From positions 47,801-111,800 of the forward strand of contig JAPSFT010000014.1 of assembly GCA_035063765.1 (NCBI GenBank): a DNA stretch of 64,000 bases, read 5' to 3'. The position numbers and the translations under genes were made by a program. The notes under the pieces were generated by a model. It searched no databases. It saw only the letters and a list, made by a program, of their open reading frames with translations, and was not told the origin of the DNA. Below, piece by piece: positions 1-8,280 of this stretch. Origin of the DNA: Deltaproteobacteria bacterium. GTDB taxonomy: Bacteria > Myxococcota_A > UBA9160 > PR03. How positions within the stretch are numbered: the first letter of the stretch is position 1; every line of letters begins with the position of its first letter.

Positions 1-1
1 G

Positions 2-307
2 ATCGTGGACCGCTTCCTCGAGCACACGCGCGCCGTGCGTTTCGAGAACGACGGCCGGCCGGAGCTGTGGATCGGGAGCGCCGACTGGATGCCGCGCAAC
101 CTCTCGGGTCGTGTCGAGGTGATGTGCCGGGTGCGAGCCCCCGCGCTCGTCCAGCGGCTCGAGGAGATCCTGGCGCTCTACCAGCGCGACGACGTGAAGG
201 CGCGCGAGCTCGGCCCCGACGGGCGCTACCGCCGCGCCGCCCGCGGGCCGGGCGTGCGCGCCCAGGAGTGGCTCATCGGGCGCGCGAGCCAGGGCCTGCC
301 GTCCTAG
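2..307 (+). CDS. ppk1: Polyphosphate kinase 1, C-terminal fragment
   Basis: The reading frame is open at the left edge of the window, so only about the last 101 residues are present. PPK1 makes polyphosphate from ATP at the cytoplasmic membrane. The visible piece carries the family's C-terminal signature: IVDRFLEHTRAVRFEN, then SADWMPRNLSGRVEVMCRV, which follows the 'SADWM-RNL-RRVE' pattern of the second catalytic phospholipase-D-like domain. The stop is followed almost at once by the converging MFS gene, whose C-terminal coding overlaps the end of this one by about 35 bases. The identification rests on this conserved tail; start and length lie outside the window. Confidence 0.85.
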   Translation: MVDRFLEHTRAVRFENDGRPELWIGSADWMPRNLSGRVEVMCRVRAPALVQRLEEILALYQRDDVKARELGPDGRYRRAARGPGVRAQEWLIGRASQGLPS

Positions 308-1697
308 CCGCTCCCCGCGTGGCCTCGCGGCGCGCGATCTCGCGCAGGATCTCGGCGTGCCGCTCACGGGTGAGCGGATAGCCGCGCAGCAGCCACACGC
401 CGATCACGAGGAAGAACGGCGGCGCGAGCGCCGTCATCCAGCGGATCGCCTGGCGCGCGGTCTCGCTCTGCTCGGCCTGGCCGGGCGCGAAGCCGAGCAC
501 GTCGAGGAGCCCCATCACGAGCGCCACCCCGAGCGCGCCGCCGAGCTTGCGCAGGAAGGTGAAGATGCCGTTGTAGAGGCCCTCGCGGCGCTCGCCGACC
601 CGCACGTCGTCCTCGTCGATCACCTCGCCGAGCATCGACCAGGGCATCACGTCCACCGCCGCGTAGCCGAGGCCGATCACCGGCATCCACGCCAGCAGGA
701 GCCACCGGGGGGTCTCCGGCTCGACGAAGGCCAGCACGAGGCTCGTCGCGGCCCACCAGAGCGAGCCGATCGCGAAGACCTGCGCCTTGTCGCGGCCCCG
801 CGCGAGCCACAGCCAGCCGGGCAGGGCGACCACCGCCGCGGCCAGGAAGAGCGTCATGGCGGGCTCGAAGTCGCGGGAGCGGCCGAGCCAGAAGGTGACG
901 TGGAGGATCAGGAGCGCGCCCGCCAGGTCCATCGCGATGCGGCCCATGATGTAGACCGCCGTCAGCTGGTTGAAGCTGCGGTGGCCGAAGGCTGCGCGCA
1001 GGCCCTCGCCGAAGGGCTGCTCGGCCGGGCGCTCCTGGAAGGCGGGCCGCTCGAAGGTCGTGAGGTACACCGCCACCCAGGGCAGGGCCAGCAGCACGCC
1101 GAAGCTGGCGCCGGCCAGCGCGAAGCCCTCGCGGCCGCCCCCGAAGAGCTCCGCCACGGGCCGGATCGACACGGCCGCGAAGACGCCGAGCAGCGCGCCC
1201 ACCGTCCGGTAGGTGTTGAGCGAGGTGCGCGCGTCGTAGTCGAGTGCCATCTCGGGCAGGATCGCCAGGTACGGGACCGAGAGGACGGTCATCGAGAGCG
1301 CGTGCAGGAGATAGACCGTGGCGTAGTAGGCGAAGCGGCCCGCCATGCCGTCGATCGGCGCGTCGACCCACATCAGGGCGAAGCTCGCGCCGTAGGGGAT
1401 CGCGCCGAGCAGGAAGTAGGGCCGGCGCCGGCCGATCCGCCAGCGCGTCCGGTCCGAGAGCCGGCCCATCAGCGGATCGGCGAAGGCGTCGACCGTGCGC
1501 CCGATCAGGGGCACCAGGCCCGCCAGCGCCGGGCGCAGGTCGGCGACCTGGGTCAGGAAGTAGGAGGCGTAGAGGAGCCCGAGCGCGGCCAGCGAGGTGT
1601 TGACCGTGAAGTCGCCGAGGCCGTAGACGCTCTTGCGCAGGGGACCGAGCCGGGGCTCGCGCGCCGCCCGCGGTGCCGGCAGCGCCGCCCGGCTCAC
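273..1697 (-). CDS. MFS transporter, GPH (sugar:cation symporter) type
   Basis: A 474-residue inner-membrane carrier with about twelve hydrophobic segments. The N-terminal third reads SVYGLGDFTVNTSLAALGLL and then DPLMGRLSDRTRWRIGRRRPY, the loop 2-3 signature of the glycoside-pentoside-hexuronide (MelB-like) branch of the major facilitator superfamily. The segment ALSMTVLSVPYLAILPEM also matches that branch. The GTG start overlaps the stop of the exodeoxyribonuclease III gene by four bases (GTGA), so the two are probably translated in series. Many deltaproteobacterial members of this branch carry no sugar, so the substrate cannot be read from the sequence. Confidence 0.85.
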   Translation of the reverse strand: MSRAALPAPRAAREPRLGPLRKSVYGLGDFTVNTSLAALGLLYASYFLTQVADLRPALAGLVPLIGRTVDAFADPLMGRLSDRTRWRIGRRRPYFLLGAIPYGASFALMWVDAPIDGMAGRFAYYATVYLLHALSMTVLSVPYLAILPEMALDYDARTSLNTYRTVGALLGVFAAVSIRPVAELFGGGREGFALAGASFGVLLALPWVAVYLTTFERPAFQERPAEQPFGEGLRAAFGHRSFNQLTAVYIMGRIAMDLAGALLILHVTFWLGRSRDFEPAMTLFLAAAVVALPGWLWLARGRDKAQVFAIGSLWWAATSLVLAFVEPETPRWLLLAWMPVIGLGYAAVDVMPWSMLGEVIDEDDVRVGERREGLYNGIFTFLRKLGGALGVALVMGLLDVLGFAPGQAEQSETARQAIRWMTALAPPFFLVIGVWLLRGYPLTRERHAEILREIARREATRGAARTAGPGSRAR

Positions 1698-2503
1698 CCG
1701 AGCACCGCCGGGTCGAGGTCCACGCCGACCGGGCAGTGGTCGGAGCCGAGCACGCCGGGCCGATGGAAGGCGGCGCGCACGAAGCGCATCGCGGCGGGCG
1801 AGGCCAGCACGTAGTCGATCCGCCAGCCGACGTTCCGGGCCCGCGCGCCGCCGTTGCGGAGGGCGTGGCGCTGGCTCCACCAGGTGTAGTGGCCGGGCTC
1901 GGGATGGAAGGCGCGGAAGCAGTCGACCCAGCCGGCGCGAATCCAGCGGTCGAGCTCGGCGCGCTCCTCGGGGAGGAAGCCGCTGGTCCGCCGGTTCGCG
2001 CGCGGGTGCGCGAGGTCGATCTCGCGGTGTGCGGTGTTGAGGTCGCCGAGCGCGAGCACGCGCCAGCCGGCGCGCCGTAGCCGCGCGAGGCGCTCGAAGA
2101 CGGCGTGGTAGAAGGCGAGCTTGTAGGGAACGCGCGCGTTGTCGCGCAGCGCGCCGCTGCCCTTCGGGAAGTACCCGTTCGCGACGACCAGCCGGCCGAA
2201 GCGCGCCAGGACGAAGCGCCCCTCGACGTCGAAGCGCGGCACGCCGAGCCCGTGCGCCACGGCGTCGGGCTTCCGGCGGCTCCAGAGCGCGACGCCGCTG
2301 TAGCCGCGCCGTTCGGCGGGCGCCCACTCGACCTGCCAGCCCGCGTGCAGGGCCGGCTCCACCTCCGCGGGCAGCGCGCGCACTTCCTGGAGCCCGACCA
2401 CCTCGGCGCGCTCCGCGTGCAGCCAGTCTGCGAAGCCCTTGCGCGCGCAGGCGCGCAGGCCGTTCACGTTCCAGGAGACGACCCGCAGCCGCCGTGTGCT
2501 CAC
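1694..2503 (-). CDS. xth: Exodeoxyribonuclease III family
   Basis: A 269-residue cytoplasmic AP-endonuclease/3'-5' exonuclease of base-excision repair. Visible family motifs in order: VVSWNVNGLRA at the N-terminus (metal-binding Asn), GLQEV with the metal-binding Glu, YSGVALWSRR, LALGDLNTAH (catalytic Asp and Asn), WRIDYVLAS and GSDHCPVGVDL (catalytic Asp-His pair) at the C-terminus. The length is normal for XthA. The GTG start overlaps the stop of the upstream zinc-ribbon gene (GTGA) and its own stop overlaps the MFS start, giving a tightly packed minus-strand run from the NUDIX gene downwards. Confidence 0.93.
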   Translation of the reverse strand: MSTRRLRVVSWNVNGLRACARKGFADWLHAERAEVVGLQEVRALPAEVEPALHAGWQVEWAPAERRGYSGVALWSRRKPDAVAHGLGVPRFDVEGRFVLARFGRLVVANGYFPKGSGALRDNARVPYKLAFYHAVFERLARLRRAGWRVLALGDLNTAHREIDLAHPRANRRTSGFLPEERAELDRWIRAGWVDCFRAFHPEPGHYTWWSQRHALRNGGARARNVGWRIDYVLASPAAMRFVRAAFHRPGVLGSDHCPVGVDLDPAVLG

Positions 2504-2805
2504 TGCGGCTCCTGGCACATCCGCAGGATCGTGGCGAGGATCGCCAGCAGGACCCACGCCGCCGTCGTGGCGATCCGCACGCCCCGCACGCGGCGTGCCT
2601 CGGGTGCCTCGTCCGCCGGCGTGCCGGCGCGCTCCTCCCCGGCCCCCGCGCTCGGGTCGAGCCGCGCCCCGGCCGCCGCGCGCGGGTCGAAGGCGCTGGC
2701 GCCCTCGCGGCTCGGCTGCACGCGCCCTCCGCAGTGCACGCACTGCTTGCGCCCGGGCGGATGCGTGACCTGGCAGCGCGGGCACCACCACTCGTAGTAC
2801 GCCAC
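2500..2805 (-). CDS. Small zinc-ribbon membrane protein
   Basis: A 101-residue protein of unknown function. The N-terminus YYEWWCPRCQVTHPPG followed by KQCVHCGGRV contains two CxxC pairs typical of a zinc ribbon. The middle is a low-complexity Ala/Pro/Glu linker. The C-terminus IATTAAWVLLAILATILRM is a single membrane segment. The GTG start lies two bases after the NUDIX stop, and its stop overlaps the start of the exodeoxyribonuclease gene, so it is the middle member of an operon. It probably sits in the inner membrane with the ribbon in the cytoplasm. No closer assignment is possible from the sequence. Confidence 0.7.
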   Translation of the reverse strand: MAYYEWWCPRCQVTHPPGRKQCVHCGGRVQPSREGASAFDPRAAAGARLDPSAGAGEERAGTPADEAPEARRVRGVRIATTAAWVLLAILATILRMCQEPQ

Positions 2806-2807
2806 GG

Positions 2808-3431
2808 CTAGCGCGTTCCCCGGGCGCTCGGGAGCGCGCGCAGCTTGCGCGCCATGCGCAGCACGCCCTCGTCGACCCCGAGCGCGCCGAGCGCCTCGAT
2901 CGGGAACCAGCGGACCGCGTGCGACTCGGCGCTCGCGCGGGCCTCCTCGGCGCCCGGCGCCGCAACCAGCAGGAAGCGCACGTCGTGGTGGTCGTGCGCG
3001 GGCTCGCCGGGCCGCGCCGGGATCTCGTGCACGTCGAGGTCGAAGGGCGCGGGGGCCTCGTGAGCAGCAGGCGTGCCGTCCGGGCCCAGGAATCGGAGCC
3101 CGGCGAGGCCGGTCTCCTCCGTAGCCTCGCGCAGCGCCACCTGCGCCACGTCGCTCTCGCCGTCGGCGTGGCCGCCGGGCTGGAGCCAGCGGTCGAGCTT
3201 GCGGTGGTGCACGAGCAGCACGCGCGCGAGGTCGGCGGACGCCACGAATGCGGAGCCGGTCACGTGGCCCGGGACGCAGCGGCGCTCGAAGCAGTCGGGG
3301 TGCGCGTGGACCAGTGCGCGTACGCGCGCGACGCAGGCTCCCTCGCCGGGATGCCACGCCTCGTAGCGGTCGAGCAGCTCGAGCAGCGGTTTGCGGTGCA
3401 CGCGCAGGTCCCCTCGGCCCAGGGCGCCCAT
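2808..3431 (-). CDS. NUDIX hydrolase
   Basis: A 207-residue cytoplasmic hydrolase of a nucleoside-diphosphate-linked substrate. The Nudix box reads GGHADGESDVAQVALREATEETGL-type and is split here only for length: GGHADGES, then REATEETG with the metal-binding glutamates. The position normally Glu in GX5E is Ser, as in several family branches. An N-terminal extension of about 50 residues precedes the domain and contains no recognised motif. This is the first gene of a minus-strand operon that continues with the zinc-ribbon protein, exodeoxyribonuclease III and the MFS carrier. The substrate cannot be deduced. Confidence 0.85.
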   Translation of the reverse strand: MGALGRGDLRVHRKPLLELLDRYEAWHPGEGACVARVRALVHAHPDCFERRCVPGHVTGSAFVASADLARVLLVHHRKLDRWLQPGGHADGESDVAQVALREATEETGLAGLRFLGPDGTPAAHEAPAPFDLDVHEIPARPGEPAHDHHDVRFLLVAAPGAEEARASAESHAVRWFPIEALGALGVDEGVLRMARKLRALPSARGTR

Positions 3432-3550
3432 GCTAGCCGAGCGCCGCCGCCGTCCGCGCCGGCCCCGGCCGGAGCAGGGAATGCGGGGCGCGCGGGCCGC
3501 CGGGGGCCGGCTTCCGTGCTCGAGACGCGCACCCGGCCGCTGGGAGGGCT

Positions 3551-4138
3551 TCAGAGCTCTGCGGCGCTCCGGATCACCTTGCCGACGATCCCGTAGGCCT
3601 GCGCCTCCTCGGGGCCCATCCAGAAGTTCCGGTCGGTGTCCTGCGCGACCTTCTCGAGCGGCTGGCCGGTGGCCTCGGCGATGGTCTTGTCGATGCGCGC
3701 GCGGGTGCGCAGGAGCTCCTCGGCCTCGATCCGGATGTCCGACGCGCGACCGTGTCCTCCACCCATCGGCTGGTGGATCATGAAGCGGGTGTTGGGGAGC
3801 GCATAGCGGTCGGCCTTCGGGACCGCGAGGTAGATGTGCACGCCGGCGCTCGCCACCCAGCCGGTCCCGATCATGCGCACGCGCGGCTTCACGAAGCGGA
3901 TCATGTCGTGGATCGTGTCGCCGGCCTCGACGTGGCCGCCCTCGGAGTGCACGAACATCGTGATGTCGGCGTCCGAGTCCGCGGCCATCGCGAGCAGTTG
4001 CGCCGTGACGGCCTGCGCGAGCTTCGAGGAGATCTCGCCGTGGATCAGGATCGTGCGGGCCTCGAGCAGGCGCTCGCTGATCCGGGGGTGGATCGGGGCG
4101 AACGAGATCGAGCCGGGCTCGGAGTCCTTGTCGCGCAT
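3551..4138 (-). CDS. clpP: ClpP-family serine protease
   Basis: A 195-residue caseinolytic protease subunit. The fold signatures are FVHSEGGHVEAGDTIHDMI, then GTGWVASAGVHIYLA with the nucleophile Ser97, RFMIHQPMGG with His122, and AQDTDRNFWM with Asp167, so the Ser-His-Asp triad is intact. The nucleophile context ASAG differs from the ASMG or AASM of housekeeping ClpP. No clpX or clpA lies nearby, so it is probably a secondary ClpP paralogue rather than the main one. It appears to be a single gene, separated by about 120 bases from the NUDIX start and divergent from the peptidase gene at 4247. Confidence 0.88.
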   Translation of the reverse strand: MRDKDSEPGSISFAPIHPRISERLLEARTILIHGEISSKLAQAVTAQLLAMAADSDADITMFVHSEGGHVEAGDTIHDMIRFVKPRVRMIGTGWVASAGVHIYLAVPKADRYALPNTRFMIHQPMGGGHGRASDIRIEAEELLRTRARIDKTIAEATGQPLEKVAQDTDRNFWMGPEEAQAYGIVGKVIRSAAEL

Positions 4139-4246
4139 GCGGGCCCTCCCTGGCGGCGGGCCGCGAGACTAACCGCCGCGCGCCGGCCCGGGTAGACTCC
4201 TGCGCCCGCGCGCCTCCCCGGCGCCGCAGCGGCGCGAGAGGAGGCC

Positions 4247-5005
4247 ATGGCGGCCGCGAGGAAGGAGCCCTGGTGGGTGGCGCTGCCCGACGAGGAGCTG
4301 CTCGACGTCCGGCTGTGCGACCTCGAGCTGCGCATCGAGGGCACCGACGTCGAGGACCGCCTGCGGCGCCTGTACGCCGAGCTCGAGCGGGCCGGCGTGC
4401 GGCGCTTCCGGCCCTACGCCTGGCTCTCCACGAGCTGGTTCACGCCCCACGGCTCGACCGGCTTCGCGGTGCCCTTCTTCCTGGCGCACCAGCGGCTGGT
4501 CCGGCTCGAGCGCTGGCAGGTCGGCGAGGCGGAAGGCGCCTCGCGCGAGGGCTGCCTGCGGCTCATGCGCCACGAGGCCGCCCACGCCTTCGACAACGCC
4601 TACCGGATCCACCAGCGGCGCGACTGGCGCGAGAGCTTCGGCCGCTTCAGCCAGCCCTACCGGGCGAGCTACGTGCCCAAGCCGGGCAGCCGACACTTCG
4701 TCGTGAATCTCGACTACTGGTACGCGCAGAGCCATCCGGGTGAGGACTGGGCCGAGACCTTCGCGGTGTGGGCGCGCCCCGGCTCGCGCTGGCGCTCGCG
4801 CTATCGGGGCTGGCCGGCGCTGCGCAAGCTCCGCTACGTCGACGAGCTGGTGCGCGAGCTCGGCGATCGCCGCCCGCTCGTGCGCACCCGCGAGCGGTTG
4901 GATCCGCTGCCGGACCTGCGCCATACCCTCCGCCAGCACTATCGCCGCAGGCACGTGCGCTGGGAGCGCGTGCTGCGCCGGGGGCGGCGGGAGTACCTGC
5001 GATGA
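4247..5005 (+). CDS. Putative zinc metallopeptidase
   Basis: A 252-residue cytoplasmic protein with the zincin motif HEAAHAFDNAYRIHQ (HExxH) and a downstream DWAETFAVW whose Glu is the likely third zinc ligand. This arrangement matches the 'putative zinc-binding metallopeptidase' group. The C-terminal 60 residues are very Arg-rich. Its stop overlaps the start of the ATP-grasp ligase (ATGA), so the pair is probably co-translated. A peptidase coupled to an amino-acid or peptide ligase suggests turnover and synthesis of the same small peptide, but no substrate is visible. The ATG start is preceded by a GAGAGGAGG-like ribosome site. Confidence 0.75.
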   Translation: MAAARKEPWWVALPDEELLDVRLCDLELRIEGTDVEDRLRRLYAELERAGVRRFRPYAWLSTSWFTPHGSTGFAVPFFLAHQRLVRLERWQVGEAEGASREGCLRLMRHEAAHAFDNAYRIHQRRDWRESFGRFSQPYRASYVPKPGSRHFVVNLDYWYAQSHPGEDWAETFAVWARPGSRWRSRYRGWPALRKLRYVDELVRELGDRRPLVRTRERLDPLPDLRHTLRQHYRRRHVRWERVLRRGRREYLR

Positions 5006-6042
5006 AGCGGCTGCGCGTGCTCGTCCTGACCCACGAGGACCTGGTCCCGCCGGACTCGCTGCGCGGTCTCTCGGAGAAGGACGCGCAGGCCGTGCAGAAG
5101 GAGTTCGACGTCGCCCAGGGCCTGCGCGAGCTCGGCCACGAGGTGCAGATCGTGGGCGTCTCGCACGACCTCTCGCCGATCCGCCAGCACGTGGAGGGCT
5201 TCCAGCCGCACGTCGTCTTCCACCTGCTGATGGAGTTCCAGGACATCGCGGTGTACCAGGCGCACGTGGCGAGCTACCTCGAGCTGCTGCGGGTGCCCTA
5301 CGCGGGCTGCAACCCGCGCGGCCTCCTGCTCGCGCGCGACAAGGCGCTCTCGAAGAAGATCCTGCGCTATCACCGGATCCCCTCGCCGAGCTTCCAGGTG
5401 TTCCGGCTGGGCCGGCCGGTCCGGGTGCCGAAGGACGTCGACTTCCCGCGGATCGTGAAGTCGGTGGACGAGGAGGCGTCGCTCGGGATCGCCCAGGCCT
5501 CGATCGTGCGCGACGAGGAGAAGCTGCGCGAGCGGGTGGACTTCGTGCATCGCCGGCTCGGCTGCGATGCGATCTGCGAGCAGTACATCCCGGGCCGCGA
5601 GCTCACGGTGAGCGTGATCGGCAACGAGCGGCTCCAGACCTTCCCGGTCTGGGAGCTGTTCTTCGACAAGCTGCCGGCCGGCAGCCACCCGATCGCGACC
5701 CAGCGCGCCAAGTGGGACCCCGACTACCAGCTCCGCGCCGGGATCGGAACGGGCCCGGCCGAGAACCTGCCCGAGGGCCTGGCCGAGCGGATCGCGCGCC
5801 TCGCCAAGCGCAGCTACCGCGCGCTCCATCTCTCGGGCTACGCGCGCATGGACCTGCGCCTCGCCGAGGACGGCCGCGCCTTCGTGATCGAGGCCAACCC
5901 GAATCCGGACCTGCGCCGCGCGGAGGACTTCGCGGCCTCGGCGGCGGCGTCCGGGCTCGCCTACCCGCAGCTCCTCCAGCGCATCCTGAACCTCGGGCTG
6001 CGCCACCGCTCGCCGTGGAAGGCGCTCGAAGAGGGCGCGTAG
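5002..6042 (+). CDS. ATP-grasp ligase, D-Ala-D-Ala ligase-like
   Basis: A 346-residue carboxylate-amine ligase. The N-terminal domain (1-110) starts LRVLVLTHEDLVPPDSL. The ATP-grasp domain contains GCNPRGLLLARDKALSKKIL, then FPRIVKSVDEEASLGIAQ for nucleotide binding, CEQYIPGRELTVSVIGN, and the metal-binding end FVIEANPNPDL. This follows the D-alanine-D-alanine ligase layout, but the gene is not near peptidoglycan genes and overlaps a zinc peptidase, so the true substrate may be another amino acid or peptide. The stop abuts the GTG of the CoA-transferase at 6043 with no gap. Confidence 0.8.
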   Translation: MKRLRVLVLTHEDLVPPDSLRGLSEKDAQAVQKEFDVAQGLRELGHEVQIVGVSHDLSPIRQHVEGFQPHVVFHLLMEFQDIAVYQAHVASYLELLRVPYAGCNPRGLLLARDKALSKKILRYHRIPSPSFQVFRLGRPVRVPKDVDFPRIVKSVDEEASLGIAQASIVRDEEKLRERVDFVHRRLGCDAICEQYIPGRELTVSVIGNERLQTFPVWELFFDKLPAGSHPIATQRAKWDPDYQLRAGIGTGPAENLPEGLAERIARLAKRSYRALHLSGYARMDLRLAEDGRAFVIEANPNPDLRRAEDFAASAAASGLAYPQLLQRILNLGLRHRSPWKALEEGA

Positions 6043-7212
6043 GTGCGAGCCGCCCCCTTCGCCGACCTGCGCGTGGTCGAGCTCGCCCAGGTGCTCGCGG
6101 GGCCCTACGGCGGCCGCCTGCTCGCCGAGCTCGGCGCCGACGTCGTGAAGGTGGAGGCGCCGGCCGGCGACCTGGCGCGGCGCATCGCGCCCCCGCGCGA
6201 TCGCGGCCAGTCGGGCCTCTACACCTGGGCGAACCTCGGCAAGCGCAACGTGTGCCTCGACCTGACCCGCCCGGAGGGCCGCGCGGTCGCCCTCGACCTC
6301 GTGCGCGCGAGCCACGCGGTGATCGAGAACTTCCGCCCCGGGGTCGCCGACCGCCTCGGGGTCGGCTGGCGCGACGTGCACGAGGCCAACCCGCGCGCCG
6401 TGATGGTGTCGGTGTCGGGCTACGGCGGCGACTCCTCGCTGCGCGAGCACGGCGCCTTCGCGCCGACCATGCACGCCGCGACCGGTCTGATCGAGTACCA
6501 GCGCCGCAAGGGAGGCCCCGGCGCTGCCCTCGTGAACCTGCCCGATGCGCGGGCCGACCTCACGACCGCGCTCCACGCGACGATCGGCCTGCTCGCGGCG
6601 CTGCGCACGGCCGAGCGGACCGGCGTCGGCCAGCACCTCGACCTCGCCATGTTCGACGCCGTCCTCGCGACCTACCCGGAGACGCCCTTCGAGCTGCTCG
6701 ACCCGCCCGAGGTGCGCGAGGAGCCGCCGCCCTACGACGCCGGCCCGAACGGCCACGTCGTCGTGGCCGGCCCGCCCCAGCACGTGTGGGCGGTGGTCGC
6801 GCGCGCCTTCGGCCTCGCCGATCCCGCGCCGCCGGAGGCCGACGTGCCCGCCAAGGCGCGCCTGCGCCACGCCGCGATCGAGCGCTGGATGGCGGCCCAG
6901 CCCGGCCGCGAGGCGCTGCTCGAACGGCTGGCCTCGGCGCGGATCCCCGCGGCGCCGGTCGTCTCGCTGCGGGAGGCGCTCACGGGCGCCTTCGCCGAAG
7001 AACGCGGGCTCCTCGTCGCGGTCGACGACCGGCGCGGCGGCACCCGGCCCGTGGTGCGGCTCCCCTACCGCTTCTCGGAGACGGCCGCCGGCGCCCGGCG
7101 GCCGGCGCCGCGGCGCGGCGAGCACAACGCCGAGGTGCTGCGCGAGGTCCTCGGCTACGACGCGGCGCGGATCGGGGCGCTCGAGGAGGCAGGCGTCCTC
7201 CAGGCGGAGTAG
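6043..7212 (+). CDS. CaiB/BaiF family CoA-transferase (class III)
   Basis: A 389-residue enzyme that moves CoA between carboxylic acids in the cytoplasm. Family signatures are VVELAQVLAGPYGGRLLAELGADV at the N-terminus (given here as two motifs, VVELAQVLAGP and LLAELGADVVKVE), NLGKRNVCLDL, and GQHLDLAMFDAV carrying the expected catalytic aspartate, Asp205. The start is GTG immediately after the ligase stop. The neighbour downstream is a GST-like protein. With a second CoA-transferase at 11354 and an enoyl-CoA hydratase at 8281 it belongs to a general acyl-CoA metabolism context; alpha-methylacyl-CoA racemase is an alternative role in this fold. Confidence 0.88.
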   Translation: MRAAPFADLRVVELAQVLAGPYGGRLLAELGADVVKVEAPAGDLARRIAPPRDRGQSGLYTWANLGKRNVCLDLTRPEGRAVALDLVRASHAVIENFRPGVADRLGVGWRDVHEANPRAVMVSVSGYGGDSSLREHGAFAPTMHAATGLIEYQRRKGGPGAALVNLPDARADLTTALHATIGLLAALRTAERTGVGQHLDLAMFDAVLATYPETPFELLDPPEVREEPPPYDAGPNGHVVVAGPPQHVWAVVARAFGLADPAPPEADVPAKARLRHAAIERWMAAQPGREALLERLASARIPAAPVVSLREALTGAFAEERGLLVAVDDRRGGTRPVVRLPYRFSETAAGARRPAPRRGEHNAEVLREVLGYDAARIGALEEAGVLQAE

Positions 7213-7235
7213 CGTCCGACCGGAGGCCCTCGCGC

Positions 7236-8243
7236 GTGACTCCTTCCCCGAGCTCCGGCTGGCGCATCTTCGGGATCGAGCTGTCCCCCTACTCGGTCAA
7301 GGTCCGCTCCTACTTCCGCTACAAGCGGATCCCCCACGAGTGGGTGGTGCGGCACCTCGGCAACATGGCCGAGTTCCAGAAGCACGCGAAGCTGCCCCTG
7401 GTGCCGCTGGTGCTGGCGCCCGACGGCGGCGCGCTCCAGGACTCGACGCCGATCGTGGAGGCGCTCGAGGCGCGCTTCCCCGAGCCCTCGATCCACCCGC
7501 CGGGCGCCGCGAGCGCGTTCCTCTCGGCGCTCCTCGAGGAGTACGGCGACGAGTGGGGCAACAAGTGGATGTTCCACTATCGCTGGTGGTACGAGCCCGA
7601 CCAGAAGTCCGCCGCCCGGCGGATCGCCGCGGCCAACCTGCCCGGGGCGCCCGAGGCGGAGGTCGCGAAGATGGCGGTCGCGATCGAGCGGCGGATGGTT
7701 CCGCGCCTGTCGTTCGTCGGCTCGAACGAGGCGACGCGCCCGCTCATCGAGGCGTCCTTCGAACGCGTGGTGGCGCTGCTCGAGGCGCACCTGGCGGCGC
7801 GGCCCTACCTCTTCGGGGGCCGGCCCGCCTTCGCCGACTTCGGGGTCTGGCCGCAGCTCTACGAGCTCTCGACCGACCCCACGCCGGGAGCGCTCCTGCG
7901 CGCGCGCGCCCCGCGCGTGCTCGCCTGGGTCGAGCGCATGCTGGACCCTGCGGGCGGGGGCCCCTTCGAGCCCTGGGAAGCGCTCGCGCCGACCCTCGAG
8001 CCGCTCCTGCGCGAGGAGGTGGCGGGGCGCTTCCTGCCCTGGTCCACGGCCAACGCGCGGGCGCTCGAGGCTGGAGAGCCGGAGTTCACGGTAGACCTGG
8101 GCGGGCGCCCGTTTACGCAGCAGACCCAGAAGTATCACGCGAGGTCGTTGCGGGTCCTCCGGGAGCGCTACCGGGCGGTGCCCGACCGCAGCGCCCTCGA
8201 CCCGATCCTGGCGCGCACGGGGTGTCTGGCCGGGCTTGCCTGA
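7236..8243 (+). CDS. Glutathione S-transferase-like protein
   Basis: A 335-residue protein with an N-terminal thioredoxin-fold domain: FGIELSPYSVKVRSYFRYKR resembles the S/C-x-x-x glutathione site, and ALQDSTPIVEALEARFP is the conserved D-S pair that binds the gamma-glutamyl group. A helical C-terminal domain follows (about 90-250), then an extra 80-residue tail ending in a GLA motif, longer than a typical 200-220-residue GST. The GTG start has a GGAGG site at 7222-7226. It is the last gene of the plus-strand run from 4247. Whether it has transferase, dehalogenase or isomerase activity cannot be read. Confidence 0.78.
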   Translation: MTPSPSSGWRIFGIELSPYSVKVRSYFRYKRIPHEWVVRHLGNMAEFQKHAKLPLVPLVLAPDGGALQDSTPIVEALEARFPEPSIHPPGAASAFLSALLEEYGDEWGNKWMFHYRWWYEPDQKSAARRIAAANLPGAPEAEVAKMAVAIERRMVPRLSFVGSNEATRPLIEASFERVVALLEAHLAARPYLFGGRPAFADFGVWPQLYELSTDPTPGALLRARAPRVLAWVERMLDPAGGGPFEPWEALAPTLEPLLREEVAGRFLPWSTANARALEAGEPEFTVDLGGRPFTQQTQKYHARSLRVLRERYRAVPDRSALDPILARTGCLAGLA

Positions 8244-8280
8244 AGCGAGCGGGCCGGGCGGCGGCGCGCGGGGACTTCCG

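Noticed and set aside
4740..8243. A plus-strand frame of 1167 codons covering several genes
   Set aside because: Only its last 335 codons, the GST-like protein, have recognisable sequence; the rest is Arg/Ala/Pro-rich shadow of the ligase and CoA-transferase.
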